Positions 47,172-56,431 of a stretch of 64,000 nt of DNA are shown here, piece by piece; positions within the stretch are counted from its first letter, which is position 1; each line of letters begins with the position of its first letter. The notes below the pieces were generated by a model that searched no databases, was not told where the DNA came from, and saw only the letters and a program-made list of their open reading frames with translations. Position numbers and translations under genes: made by a program. Source of the stretch: Halomonas sp. A11-A (lineage in GTDB: Bacteria > Pseudomonadota > Gammaproteobacteria > Pseudomonadales > Halomonadaceae); NCBI RefSeq assembly GCF_003182195.1, contig NZ_QGTM01000009.1:1-64000 (forward strand). The letters are read 5' to 3'.

Positions 47172-48071
47172 ATGGAGCGGCAACTTGCGTTGGCAGTGCT
47201 GCGGGCGACCCGCCCGGGGTTTTTGGTGCTGGCGCCGCTGTGCGTGCTGCTGGGCATTGTCCTGGCGGGTCGGCAACCGATCGCCATCGCCCCGCTGGAG
47301 GTGGCGCTGGTGCTGCTTGGCGGCTTATTGGCCCATGTCGCGGTCAACCTGCTCAACGAGTATGACGATTTCCGTTCGGGGCTGGATCACCTGACTCGCC
47401 GCACTCCCTTCTCTGGTGGCAGTGGGGCCCTCCCAGAGGTTCCCGGTGCAGCGTCGGCGGTGCTGGTCGCTGGGATCACGGCGCTGGCGGGGGTGGTGGC
47501 CATCGGTGCGCTCTTCCTGTGGTGGCGGGGCTGGCCGGTGCTCGCTGTGGGGCTGACGGGGCTGGTGCTGATCGTTTGCTACACCCGCTGGATTACCCGT
47601 TCGCCCTGGCTTTGCCTGCTGGCGCCGGGGCTGGGCTTCGGGCCTGTGGTGGTCCTGGGCAGCTTGATCGCGCTGGGCGGCTGGCCAGACGCTACGGCAT
47701 TCATTGTGGCGGCGGTGGTGGGGCTGCTGGTCAGCGAGCTGCTGCTGCTCAATCAGTTTCCCGACTGTGAGGCGGATCGACGCGTCGGCCGCCGTCATCT
47801 GCCGATTCTGCTCGGCCCACGGCGTGCCGCGCGTCTGGTGGCGGGGTTGTTGTTGGGCAGCCAGGCGCTGGTCGGCCTGGGCGTGCTGCTTGGTGAGCTT
47901 CCCGTGGCGGCCGGATTGGCCTGTCTGGCGCTCCCCGGGGCGCTGTGGGTGGCCTGGCGCCTCCCTGGGGTGCTGGAGGCGCCTGACCGTCTGGAAGCGC
48001 TGATGGGCGTTAACGTGGTGGTGCTGCTGGCCACCCTGGCGCTGCTGGCGCTGGGTCTCTGGGCCGGATGA
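47172..48071 (+). CDS. UbiA/MenA-family prenyltransferase
   Basis: A 299-residue membrane prenyltransferase with about eight helices. The first aspartate motif is NLLNEYDDFRSGLD and the second is NQFPDCEADRRVGRR, close to MenA-type dihydroxynaphthoate or related aromatic prenyltransferases. The ATG at 47172 follows GGAGACCC; earlier in-frame starts exist but encode non-homologous sequence. It is divergent from the haem-domain/DUF2231 operon and 15 bp upstream of the convergent traX-like gene. No other quinone-synthesis gene is nearby, so the aromatic acceptor is unclear. Confidence 0.8.
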   Translation: MERQLALAVLRATRPGFLVLAPLCVLLGIVLAGRQPIAIAPLEVALVLLGGLLAHVAVNLLNEYDDFRSGLDHLTRRTPFSGGSGALPEVPGAASAVLVAGITALAGVVAIGALFLWWRGWPVLAVGLTGLVLIVCYTRWITRSPWLCLLAPGLGFGPVVVLGSLIALGGWPDATAFIVAAVVGLLVSELLLLNQFPDCEADRRVGRRHLPILLGPRRAARLVAGLLLGSQALVGLGVLLGELPVAAGLACLALPGALWVAWRLPGVLEAPDRLEALMGVNVVVLLATLALLALGLWAG

Positions 48072-48086
48072 TGCCACGCTGGACCT

Positions 48087-48890
48087 TCAGGGCCACGCCG
48101 CTTGGCCCACTATCAGCAACAGCGCGGCGATGGCCGTGAAGTGGGCCGGGTACCAGGCGAGCCACAGGCGGCGCGGCATCGGCCAGGGGATTCGGGGGAT
48201 GGCGGCATGGGCCCCAGCGGCTAGCAGCAGCACGCCCAGGCAGGTGGCGACGGTGAACGATTTGGCCATGGCTGAGCTATTCATCAGGCCCGCCACCGCC
48301 AGCAGTGGTAGGGTGCCGGCCACTGGCACCAGGCGTTCCCGCCGCGTCTCGCCGGTCTGGGCGAGGCCGGCGATCGCCAGCGTGAAGGCGGGCACCAGCA
48401 GCAGCCCCGCGTGGCCATACTCCACCCAATTCCCCGCTAGGAACCAAGCCGACAGCATCAGTAGCGGCTCGCCGACCCGTTGCCACCGGGGCAGGCTGCC
48501 GGCGCTCCAGCGGATGTTCCATCGTTGGTACCAGGCCACCGCAGCCAGCCCCAGCGCCAGGGTGAAGCAGACGTTGAGCAGCAGGGCATCCGAGGCGCGG
48601 GGCATCAGCATGAAGGGCAACTGGGCGACCAGGCCGATCACCAGGATGCGCCGGGCATAGCGCAGCGGGTTACGGGTATTGAACAGGCCGTGCCAGGCCA
48701 CCATGCCGGCGAACAGCGGGAAGGCGATGCGGCCCAGCGAGGCGCCGATCCACTCGAGCCCCCAGGCGTCGGGGGCGAGGTAGCGCACTCCGTGGTCGAG
48801 GGTCATGGTGATCAGGGCCAGCCACTGCCCCCAGCCTGTCCAGGTCGAGACGGGGCGGGCGGGGGTGTTGGCCAGGGTCGCATCCGTCAT
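48087..48890 (-). CDS. TraX-family membrane protein
   Basis: A 267-residue protein with about eight hydrophobic helices. It starts with the TraX signature WLALITMTLDHGVRYLAPDAWGLE-like segment (TMTLDHG) and continues GRIAFPLFAGMVAWHGLF. TraX acetylates conjugative pilin in F plasmids, but chromosomal relatives are acyltransferase-like proteins of unknown target. No conjugation genes are present. It converges on the prenyltransferase gene. The ATG at 48890 has GGAGGG upstream. Confidence 0.82.
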   Translation of the reverse strand: MTDATLANTPARPVSTWTGWGQWLALITMTLDHGVRYLAPDAWGLEWIGASLGRIAFPLFAGMVAWHGLFNTRNPLRYARRILVIGLVAQLPFMLMPRASDALLLNVCFTLALGLAAVAWYQRWNIRWSAGSLPRWQRVGEPLLMLSAWFLAGNWVEYGHAGLLLVPAFTLAIAGLAQTGETRRERLVPVAGTLPLLAVAGLMNSSAMAKSFTVATCLGVLLLAAGAHAAIPRIPWPMPRRLWLAWYPAHFTAIAALLLIVGQAAWP

Positions 48891-49102
48891 CGGGCCCTCC
48901 TTGGTGTGGCGACGGTAGAGCGTGGCAGTCGCGACGACAGACCGTGGCGGCAGTGGCAAGTTCCCGACGAGAGGGCTTGCCCCGCGAGGGCGCGACGCCT
49001 TGGCCTGATTTGACGCAGGGGATTGCAGGCCAGGCCTGCTGGCCTGCGAGAGTGATTGGGCCGTTGGCTATCAGCGAAAGGCGCCGATTGGCCAACGCCC
49101 CT

Positions 49103-49867
49103 CTACTCACCGAAGTACTTGGCGTAGATCTCGTCGTAGGTGCCGTCCTCCTTCAGGGTGGCCAGGGCCTCGTTGAAGCGCTCGGCAAGCGCGGTGTCGC
49201 GCTGGCGGAAGGCGATGCCGAAGCCTTCACCGAAGTACTCCTCGGGCTCGGTGACCATCTCGCCCACCACCCGGAAGTCGGCATCCTCGTTGTCGAGCAG
49301 GGTGGCCTGGCCGACCACGTACTCCAGGAAGACGATGTCCAGGCGCTGGGCCTGCAGGTCCAGCACCATGTCGTCGGCGGTGGAATAGCGGTTGATCGTC
49401 GCGATGTGCCCGTAAGTGTCGGTGGCGTAGTTGTCGTAGGTGGTGCCGCGTTGCACGCCGATGCTCTTGCCGGCCAGTGTCTCTTCGTTGATCGCTTCGA
49501 TCTCGCTGCCGGCCGGGGCGAACCAGGCGCCGGGGATGGTGATGTAGGAGTCGGAGAAGAGCACGGTCTGGCGGCGCTCCTCGTTGATCGACATGGAGGA
49601 CATGATGGCGTCGTAGTTGCGTGCCAGCAGGCCCGGGATGATGCCGTCCCACTCCTGCTCGATCCATTCGCAGGTCACGCCGATCTCGGCGCAGAGGGCG
49701 TTGCCCAGGTCGATGTCGAAGCCGGTCAGCTCGCCGTCGGCGCCGCGGTACTCCATGGGCTCGTAGGGCACGTCGACGCCGATGCGCACGTGGTCGTAGT
49801 CGCGGGCCAGGGCAGTACCGGCGGCCATGGCCACGCCGAGGATCGAGACGGTCAGCAGTTTCTTCAT
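49103..49867 (-). CDS. aotJ: Arginine/ornithine-type ABC transporter substrate-binding protein
   Basis: A periplasmic receptor of 254 residues with signal peptide MKKLLTVSILGVAMAAGTALA. The amino-acid-binding signature is YEPMEYRGADGELTGFDIDL with SMSINEERRQTVLFS. It is the last gene of the operon read leftwards (ATPase, two permeases, receptor). Closest in style to the lysine/arginine/ornithine group. The neighbouring astE supports arginine as cargo. The symbol follows the Pseudomonas aot system and is inferred from context. Confidence 0.88.
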   Translation of the reverse strand: MKKLLTVSILGVAMAAGTALARDYDHVRIGVDVPYEPMEYRGADGELTGFDIDLGNALCAEIGVTCEWIEQEWDGIIPGLLARNYDAIMSSMSINEERRQTVLFSDSYITIPGAWFAPAGSEIEAINEETLAGKSIGVQRGTTYDNYATDTYGHIATINRYSTADDMVLDLQAQRLDIVFLEYVVGQATLLDNEDADFRVVGEMVTEPEEYFGEGFGIAFRQRDTALAERFNEALATLKEDGTYDEIYAKYFGE

Positions 49868-50009
49868 GGAGGAGCTCCTGATGGTGAGAGATGGCACCCT
49901 GCGGGTGCCTACCGGGCAGACTCTAGCCCAGCCGCCGCGGGCTCGAAAGCCCTACGTGATGGAATTTCCAACGGGCGTTTGACGCTGGCGCCGCGGCCGC
50001 TGCGATGCC

Positions 50010-50738
50010 TCAGCTCTGTGGCATGAGGTGGGCCAGCAGCCGCTTCTCCAGCCAGCGGAAGAAGTAGAGGATGGCGAAGGTCAGGCAGAGATAGATCGCC
50101 GCCACGAACAGGAAGGCCTCGAAGGGGGCGTAGAAGCGTGCGTAGACGAAGCGCGCCGCGCCGGTGAGGTCCATCAGGGTGACCACGCTGGCGATGGCGC
50201 TGGCGTGGAGCATGAAGATCACCTCGTTGCCGTAGGCGGGCAGGGCACGGCGGAAGGCGCTGGGCAGGATGATACGCCGCATCATCAGGGCGTCCGACAT
50301 GCCGTAGGCCCGCGCCGCCTCGATCTCGCCGCGGGCGGTCGCCTTGATGGCGCCCCGGAAGATCTCGGTGGAATAGGCCGCGGTATTGAGGGTGAAGGCG
50401 ATCAGCGCGGGGTAGAAGGCTTCGCGCAGCAGCGGCCACAGGAAGGTCTCCTGGATGCCGTCGAAGAACACCACCCCGTAATAGATGATGTAGAGCTGGA
50501 TCAGCAGCGGCGTGCCGCGAAACACGTAGGTGTAGGCGTAGATCGGCAGGCTGATCCAGCGGCGGCTCGAGCTTCTGCCGATGGCCAGGGGCACCGCCAG
50601 CACCAGGCCGATCACCAGCGACAGGAACACCAGCTGGGTGGTGGTCACCAGGCCGTCCCAGTAGTAGCCGAGGGTCTGCGGCGTGAAGATGACGTTGCCG
50701 GCCAGCAGGTCGTGGAACCAGGTCGTGAGGGCATCCAT
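50010..50738 (-). CDS. aotM: Basic amino acid ABC transporter permease (AotM/HisM type)
   Basis: A 242-residue permease with about five helices and the inner-membrane EAA loop (GEIEAARAYGMSDALMMRRI followed by LPSAFRRALP). I chose the ATG at 50738 because the upstream permease gene ends 1 bp before it. FRGTPLLIQLYIIYYG is the usual family segment. Pairs with the next gene to form the channel. Confidence 0.9.
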   Translation of the reverse strand: MDALTTWFHDLLAGNVIFTPQTLGYYWDGLVTTTQLVFLSLVIGLVLAVPLAIGRSSSRRWISLPIYAYTYVFRGTPLLIQLYIIYYGVVFFDGIQETFLWPLLREAFYPALIAFTLNTAAYSTEIFRGAIKATARGEIEAARAYGMSDALMMRRIILPSAFRRALPAYGNEVIFMLHASAIASVVTLMDLTGAARFVYARFYAPFEAFLFVAAIYLCLTFAILYFFRWLEKRLLAHLMPQS

Positions 50739-50739
50739 C

Positions 50740-51441
50740 TCAGTGTCCTCCGAAGCCGACGTTGTAGCGCTTCTGGAGCCTGGCAAAGAGCCACTCCGAG
50801 ACGCTGGCGATCAGCAGGTAGACGGCCGCCACCGGGAGCAGGAAGGTGAAGGGCTCATGGGTGGCCCGGGAGGCCTCGGCGGCCACCCGCACCATGTCGG
50901 AGAGCCCGATCACCGAGACCAGGGCGGTGGTCTTGAGCAGCACCATCCAGTTATTGGAGATCCCCGGCAGGGCGTGGCGCATCATCTGCGGGAAGCGGAT
51001 GCGCCGGAATACCAGCCAGGGGCTCATGCCGTAGGCCTTGCCGGCCTCGATCTGGCCGTGGTCCACGGCCATGAAGGCGCCGCGGAAGGTCTCGCCCATG
51101 TAGGCGCCGAAGATGAAACCGATGGTGATCACCCCGGCGGCGAAGGCGTTGAGGTTGACGTACCAGTCCACACCGAAGCGATCGTAGAGGGCGTCGGTGG
51201 CCACGTTGAGCGCCATCTGGCCGCCGAAGAACAGCAGCATCATCAGCACCAGGTCGGGCACGCCGCGGATCACCGTGGTGTAGAGGGTGGCGAGGCGGGT
51301 TAGCAGCCAGCTGCGAGACATCCTGGCGCTGGCGGTGAGCAGGCCCAGCAGGATGGCCAGCGCCAGCGACAGCGCCGCCAGCTGGAGGGTGACGCCGGCG
51401 CCTTCCAGCAGCCGTGGGCCGTAGCCATGAAGATCCAGCAT
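50740..51441 (-). CDS. aotQ: Basic amino acid ABC transporter permease (AotQ/HisQ type)
   Basis: A 233-residue permease with the RGVPDLVLMMLLFFGGQ segment and the EAA loop (GQIEAGKAYGMSPWLVFRRI). It lies 13 bp downstream of the ATPase gene and 1 bp upstream of the second permease gene. Confidence 0.9.
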   Translation of the reverse strand: MLDLHGYGPRLLEGAGVTLQLAALSLALAILLGLLTASARMSRSWLLTRLATLYTTVIRGVPDLVLMMLLFFGGQMALNVATDALYDRFGVDWYVNLNAFAAGVITIGFIFGAYMGETFRGAFMAVDHGQIEAGKAYGMSPWLVFRRIRFPQMMRHALPGISNNWMVLLKTTALVSVIGLSDMVRVAAEASRATHEPFTFLLPVAAVYLLIASVSEWLFARLQKRYNVGFGGH

Positions 51442-51454
51442 AGTGCTCTCCCGC

Positions 51455-52225
51455 TCAGTACTTGGGGGCCAGGAACTGCTTCAGGCGCGGCGATTGCGGG
51501 TTGTCCAGCACCTGTTGCGGCGGGCCGGCCTCCTCGACCAGGCCCTGATGCAGGTAGATGACCTGGCTGGAGACGTCCCGGGCGAAGCCCATCTCGTGGG
51601 TCACCACGATCATGGTGCGCCCCTCCTCGGCGAGTTCGCGCATCACCTTGAGGACATCGCCGACCAGCTCCGGGTCCAGCGCCGAGGTGGGCTCGCCGAA
51701 CAGCATCACCTCCGGGTCCATGGCCAGCGCCCGGGCGATGGCGCCGCGCTGCTGCTGGCCGCCGGACATCTGGGCCGGGTAGGCGTCGGCGCGGGCGGTC
51801 AGGCCCACGCGCTCGAGCAGCGCGCGGGCCTGCTCGATGGCTTCCTTCTTCGGCTTGCCGAGCACGTGCACCGGGGCCTCGATGATGTTCTCGAGCAGGG
51901 TCATGTGGGCCCAGAGGTTGAAGCCCTGGAAGACCATGGAGAGCTTGGCGCGCATGCGCACCACCTGCTTCCAGTCGGCGGGCTCGCGGCCGTGGCGAGT
52001 CTGCCTGAAGCGGATCTCCTCGCCGTGGACGATCAGGTCGCCTTCGTCGGGCTGCTCGAGCAGGTTCATGCAGCGCAGGAAGGTGCTCTTGCCGGAGCCG
52101 GAGGCGCCGATCAGGGTGATCACGTCTCCCTTGTGGGCAGAAAGCGACAGCCCCTTGAGCACTTCGGTATCGCCGAAGCGCTTCTTGATGTTGCGGACTT
52201 CCAGCGGAATCGGGGTTTCGGCCAT
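51455..52225 (-). CDS. aotP: Basic amino acid ABC transporter ATP-binding protein with altered Walker B
   Basis: The 256-residue ATPase of the importer. Walker A is GASGSGKS (residues 40-47), the Q-loop is VFQGFN, the signature is MSGGQQQR, the D-loop is SALD and the switch histidine is in VTHEMG. Walker B reads VMLFGEPTS, where the family has LFDEPTS: residue 177 is Gly (codon GGC at 51695-51697) instead of the magnesium-coordinating Asp. The catalytic Glu after it is present. A single base change from GAC would explain it. It is the first gene of the operon; a 232-bp gap separates it from astE. Confidence 0.93.
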   Translation of the reverse strand: MAETPIPLEVRNIKKRFGDTEVLKGLSLSAHKGDVITLIGASGSGKSTFLRCMNLLEQPDEGDLIVHGEEIRFRQTRHGREPADWKQVVRMRAKLSMVFQGFNLWAHMTLLENIIEAPVHVLGKPKKEAIEQARALLERVGLTARADAYPAQMSGGQQQRGAIARALAMDPEVMLFGEPTSALDPELVGDVLKVMRELAEEGRTMIVVTHEMGFARDVSSQVIYLHQGLVEEAGPPQQVLDNPQSPRLKQFLAPKY

Positions 52226-52457
52226 GGTATGGGCTCCGGGTCAGGGTCACCGCGGCGACACGCCGTGGGTAAGCGGCGCTTGACAGGGGCGATGCCAGCG
52301 ACGCATCCGCCCTCCGGTAGGTGCGGGAGGGCGAGATGGGATGCGGCGCGGGTCCAGTGCTGATCGGCAAAGGGGCAAGATTTTACCCTCCCGTTGTGGT
52401 TGTTATAAGGGTTTTTCTGCTGCCGATGCTTCTCGGAGCCTCGGCGGGCCGCCGGCC

Positions 52458-53486
52458 TCAGCCCGACGGCGGTGGCTCGGGGTGCACCAGCAGGGCGGCG
52501 CGGGCGCCGATCTCCACCTCGGCGTTGGGAAAGACCACGGCCAGCGGTGCCTCGCCGACCCGGGTCTCCCCGGCCTGGCCATCCTCGGCGAGCAGGGTGC
52601 CCGGCGGGAAGGTCGTGAAGTTGGGCGTATCGTCGGGGAAGGCCAGGCGAAACGCCACGGACTCCCGCATCAGCTCATGCGCGACCCGGAAGAAGGCCAT
52701 GCGCTCGGGCGCTGCCGCGGGGGGCTCGCGCCCCTCGAGCAGCGCCGCCAGCAGCACGCCCATGGGCGCCAGCGGTGCCAGGTCATTGTGCCCGAAGGGC
52801 AGGGCGCGGCCCAGCTCCAGGGTGAAGGCCTGGGCGCCATGATAGTGCTTGCTGTAGTGGGAGAAGGTCCAGCTGTGGCGGTGCTGGAGGAGTACCGCCT
52901 GGATGTCGGCGGCGGCGAGCCAGTGCCACTGGGCCGCCTCCACCGGCGTGCGCTCGGTGAAGGGGCTGACCACGAAGCGCGGGTAGCGGCTGTCGCGGAT
53001 GGCGGTGTGCAGGTCGTAGTGAAGCCGCGGAAGTGCCCCGTGGCGGGCGAAGAAGGCGTCCACCGCGGCCATCAGCGTCCGCGCCCGGTCGGGCTCCATG
53101 CCCTGCTCGTCGAGCTCCCGGCGGAAGAGGCGGTTGAGGTTGGTGCCCACGTAGCGCACCCCCTGGCGGGTCGCCTCGGGGTTGCCGAGCACCAGCAGGA
53201 CCGGTGCGCCGAGCCTGGCCTGACCCTCGGCGAGCCGCTCGAGGCAGCCCTGCAGCAGCTCGATGGGGGCGGTCTCGTCGCCGTGGATGCCGACCGAGAC
53301 CACGCTGGCGAGGGCGTCGACGGCGGGGCGCTCGGGCACCAGCTCGAGCACCCCCTCGCCACGTGGCACGGCGCTCCCCCCAGGCAGCGCGAAGGGGGCG
53401 ATGGGCTCGCCCTCCAGGCAGCGCCACAGCCAGGTCGCCAGCGGCGCACGGGAGGCCGACGGGGAAGGGGGGCGGGATGGGCTCAT
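52458..53486 (-). CDS. astE: Succinylglutamate desuccinylase AstE
   Basis: A zinc enzyme that releases glutamate and succinate in the last step of arginine succinyltransferase catabolism. Zinc ligands lie in SVGIHGDETAPIE and LHYDLHTAIRDSRYP; GTNLNRLFRR is another family motif. Length is 342 residues, slightly above E. coli AstE owing to a Ser/Pro-rich N-terminus (SPSRPPSPSASR). The other ast genes are not in the window. It lies upstream of, and on the same strand as, the arginine-type ABC transporter. Confidence 0.9.
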   Translation of the reverse strand: MSPSRPPSPSASRAPLATWLWRCLEGEPIAPFALPGGSAVPRGEGVLELVPERPAVDALASVVSVGIHGDETAPIELLQGCLERLAEGQARLGAPVLLVLGNPEATRQGVRYVGTNLNRLFRRELDEQGMEPDRARTLMAAVDAFFARHGALPRLHYDLHTAIRDSRYPRFVVSPFTERTPVEAAQWHWLAAADIQAVLLQHRHSWTFSHYSKHYHGAQAFTLELGRALPFGHNDLAPLAPMGVLLAALLEGREPPAAAPERMAFFRVAHELMRESVAFRLAFPDDTPNFTTFPPGTLLAEDGQAGETRVGEAPLAVVFPNAEVEIGARAALLVHPEPPPSG

Positions 53487-53675
53487 GGGGCGGAATCCTC
53501 GACGCTACGGGTCCGGCTACCTTCCGCCAGCCGGCGCCGCCGGGCAAGGGGCGCGTCGACGCCGTGAAAGTGCCGGTGCCAGGGTGAAAGTCGCCCGACG
53601 CGGGACCTTTGGCCTATGGGGCGGCCCGCGGCACGGCGCTAAGCTGGAGGCCCACCCCCCTGCCAGGAGCCCGCC

Positions 53676-54551
53676 ATGCCCGCCGCCCCCGCTTCGCCCA
53701 GCCCTTCCCTGGCGGGCCACTACGATGCCCCGGGCCGTGCCGGCGGCGAGCCGCTGGTCGCGCGCCTGGCGGCGGCCTTCCGGGCGGCGGGGTGCGATCC
53801 TGAGCACCTGAGCCTCGATGAGGTCGCCGGGGTCGACCAGCTGCACCTGGGCGGACGCCGGGCCAGCCGGCACCTGGCGGCGCTGGGACACTTGGCCCCC
53901 GGGATGCGGGTGCTGGACGTGGGCTGCGGCACCGGTGGGGCCAGCCGCCTGTTGGCCGCTGAGCTGGGCTGCGAGACGCTGGGCGTGGATATCACCCCGG
54001 CCTTCGTGACGGCGGCCGAGTGGCTCAGCCGCGCCACCGGCCTGGCTGAACGCACCCGCTTCCTGTGCGCGGATGCCTCCCGCACCCCGCTGCCGGAGGC
54101 GGCCTTCGAGGCGGTGTGGTGCCAGCATGCGCTGATGAACATGCCGGACATGGCGGCGGTGCTCGCGGAGTGGCGCCGGCTGCTGGTGCCGGGCGGACGG
54201 CTGCTGCTCCACGAGGTGGTGGCCGGCGACAACCTCGACCCCCTGGCGCTGCCGGTACCCTGGGCCAGCACGCCGGCGGCGAGCCACCTGCAGACCCGGG
54301 AGGCGCTGGAGGCGCGCCTGGCCGACGCGGGTTTCGTGCCCGAGGCGCTGGAGGACGTGACCGAGTCGGCCCTGGCCTGGCGACAGAAGCTCAGCCGGCG
54401 AGAGGACGGCGGGGAGGCCCCGGCCGGCCCGGTGCTGCCCGGCCCCGGGGTGATCTTCGGCGAGCGCTTCGCCGAGATGGGGCGCAACCTGCGCGACAAC
54501 CTGGCGGCCGGCAAGGTGCGCATCCTGGCGGGCTGCTGGCGGTTGGCCTGA
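53676..54551 (+). CDS. SAM-dependent methyltransferase (class I)
   Basis: A 291-residue enzyme with a Rossmann methyltransferase domain: motif I VLDVGCGTGGASRLLA, post-I GCETLGVDIT, motif II FEAVWCQHALMNM and motif III LLVPGGRLLLHEVV. The N-terminal GVDQLHLGGRRASRHL resembles that of glycine/sarcosine-type and related small-molecule methyltransferases, but the substrate cannot be assigned. It is a single gene, divergent from astE. Confidence 0.82.
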   Translation: MPAAPASPSPSLAGHYDAPGRAGGEPLVARLAAAFRAAGCDPEHLSLDEVAGVDQLHLGGRRASRHLAALGHLAPGMRVLDVGCGTGGASRLLAAELGCETLGVDITPAFVTAAEWLSRATGLAERTRFLCADASRTPLPEAAFEAVWCQHALMNMPDMAAVLAEWRRLLVPGGRLLLHEVVAGDNLDPLALPVPWASTPAASHLQTREALEARLADAGFVPEALEDVTESALAWRQKLSRREDGGEAPAGPVLPGPGVIFGERFAEMGRNLRDNLAAGKVRILAGCWRLA

Positions 54552-54674
54552 GGCAGGCCGGCTGACCGCGTCCGTTCGACCGAATCGTCGCCGGCCCTCG
54601 AATTCCTTCGCTTTTTCTCTCAGGACATCCGACTAGACTCGGTGATGTTGCATCCACTGACACAGGAGGTCCGC

Positions 54675-55271
54675 ATGACCCGCGTTCTGGTGCTCTATCA
54701 CTCCATGTACGGTCACATCGACACTCTGGCCCAGGCGGTGGCCGAAGGGGCCCGCCGCGTCGAGGGTGTCGAGGTCACCGTCAAGCGCGCCCCCGAGACC
54801 ATGGACGCCGAGGCCTTCGAGAAGGCCGGCGGCCAGCGCTTCGACACGCCCGAGGCGTCCCCGGCGGAGCTCGCCGACTACGACGCCATCCTCTTCGGCA
54901 GCCCCACGCGCTTCGGCAACATGACCGGCCAGATGCGCACCTTCCTGGACCAGACCGGCGGCCTGTGGGCCAATGGGAAGCTGCGCGGCAAGGTGGCCAG
55001 CGTCTTCACCTCCACCGGCACCGGCGGTGGCCAGGAGACCACCATCACCTCCTTCTGGCACACCCTGGCCCACCACGGCATGCTGATCGTGCCGCTGGGC
55101 TACGGCATCGAGGAGCAGTACGTCTTCGACCAAGCCGGCGGCGGCAACCCCTATGGCGCCTCCACCATCGCCGGCGGCGATGGGTCGCGCCAGCCGGACG
55201 AGCGCGAGCTGACCATCGCGCGCTTCCAGGGCGAGCACGTGGCCAATATTGCGGCGAAGCTGACTCTCTGA
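54675..55271 (+). CDS. wrbA: NAD(P)H:quinone oxidoreductase WrbA
   Basis: A flavodoxin-like FMN enzyme that reduces quinones by two electrons, limiting oxidative stress. The FMN phosphate-binding loop is [17 protein letters not shown], followed by [20 protein letters not shown] and [11 protein letters not shown]. Length is 198 residues. The ATG at 54675 follows a near-perfect AGGAGGT. The gene is monocistronic and ends at a terminator shared with dmlA. Confidence 0.95.
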   Translation: MTRVLVLYHSMYGHIDTLAQAVAEGARRVEGVEVTVKRAPETMDAEAFEKAGGQRFDTPEASPAELADYDAILFGSPTRFGNMTGQMRTFLDQTGGLWANGKLRGKVASVFTSTGTGGGQETTITSFWHTLAHHGMLIVPLGYGIEEQYVFDQAGGGNPYGASTIAGGDGSRQPDERELTIARFQGEHVANIAAKLTL

Positions 55272-55298
55272 TCCTTCAGCGCGTGATCCCGACGTGAA

Positions 55299-55330
55299 GA
55301 AGCCCGCTCCGGTCTGCCGGGGCGGGCTTC
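55299..55330. terminator. Terminator between wrbA and dmlA
   Basis: A 9-bp stem, GAAGCCCGC / GCGGGCTTC, with a 14-base internal section, followed by CTT. The two genes converge here. Confidence 0.7.
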
Positions 55331-55357
55331 CTTGCGATCGCGGGTTGAATCTCGATA

Positions 55358-56431
55358 TTACCCCGTGATGCGCTCCGAAATGGCCCGGCCCAGGTCCTCG
55401 GTGGTGCCGGTGCCGCCCACATCCGGCGTCAGCACCGCCTTGTCACCCTCGGCGAGTACCGCCTCGAAGGCGGCGACGATGGCGTCGCCGGCTTCCTTGT
55501 GGCCCAGGTGCTCGAGCATCATGGCGCCGGACCAGACCTGGCCGATGGGGTTGGCGATGCCCTTGCCCGCGATGTCCGGGGCGCTGCCGTGGACCGGTTC
55601 GAACAGGCTCGGGAAAGTGCCCTCGGGGTTGATGTTGGCCGAGGGCGCCACGCCGATGGTGCCGGTGCAGGCCGGGCCCAGGTCGGAGAGGATGTCACCG
55701 AACAGGTTGCTGGCCACCACCACGTCGAACCAGTCCGGGTGCATCACGAAGTTGGCGGTCAGGATGTCGATATGGAACTGGTCCACGGCCACGTCCGGAT
55801 AGCGCTTGCCCATCTCGGCTACCCGCTCATCCCACCAGGGCATGGTGATGGCGATGCCGTTGGACTTGGTGGCCGAGGTGAGCTTCTTCCTCGGGCGCGA
55901 CCGGGCCAGTTCATAGGCGAACTTCAGCACCCGGTCGGTGCCGTGGCGGGTCATCACCGTCTCCTGGATCACCACCTCGCGCTCGGTGCCCTCGAACATC
56001 TTGCCACCGACGCTGGAGTACTCCCCCTCGGTGTTCTCGCGCACCACGTAGAAGTCGATGTCGCCGGGCTTGCGGTCGGCGAGCGGGCTCCGGATGCCGG
56101 GCAGCAGCCGGCAGGGGCGCAGGTTGATGTACTGGTCGAAGCGGCGGCGGAATTGCAGCAGCGAGCCCCACAGCGAGACATGGTCCGGCACGGTGGCCGG
56201 CCAGCCCACCGCGCCGTAGAAGATGGCATCGAAGTCCTTCAGGGTCTCGAACCAGTCGTCGGGCAGCATCTTGCCGTGCTCGGCGTAGTAGTCGCAGCTG
56301 GCGAAGTCGAAGTGCGCAAGCTCCAGGGCGATGCCGAAGCGGCTGGCGGCGGCCTCGAGGGCGCGCAGCCCCTCGGGCATCACTTCCTTGCCGATGCCGT
56401 CACCGGGAATCACGGCGATTCTGTGGGTCAT
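55358..56431 (-). CDS. dmlA: D-malate / tartrate dehydrogenase (decarboxylating)
   Basis: An NAD-dependent beta-hydroxyacid oxidative decarboxylase of 357 residues, converting D-malate to pyruvate (and often tartrate or isopropylmalate analogues). Signatures are IAVIPGDGIGKEVMPEGLRA at the N-terminus, the substrate arginine loop NLRPCRLLPGI, DFYVVRENTEGEYSS and ASNLFGDILSDLGPACTGTI. The DmlA/TtuC branch is favoured over LeuB by FYVVRENTEGEY and by the divergent DmlR-type regulator. The ATG at 56431 has GGAGCCC... upstream. Confidence 0.9.
   Translation of the reverse strand: MTHRIAVIPGDGIGKEVMPEGLRALEAAASRFGIALELAHFDFASCDYYAEHGKMLPDDWFETLKDFDAIFYGAVGWPATVPDHVSLWGSLLQFRRRFDQYINLRPCRLLPGIRSPLADRKPGDIDFYVVRENTEGEYSSVGGKMFEGTEREVVIQETVMTRHGTDRVLKFAYELARSRPRKKLTSATKSNGIAITMPWWDERVAEMGKRYPDVAVDQFHIDILTANFVMHPDWFDVVVASNLFGDILSDLGPACTGTIGVAPSANINPEGTFPSLFEPVHGSAPDIAGKGIANPIGQVWSGAMMLEHLGHKEAGDAIVAAFEAVLAEGDKAVLTPDVGGTGTTEDLGRAISERITG

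Noticed and set aside
48087..48890. Evidence for a conjugative element from the TraX-family gene
   Set aside because: Chromosomal TraX-like proteins are common and no other transfer gene, origin of transfer or integrase is present.
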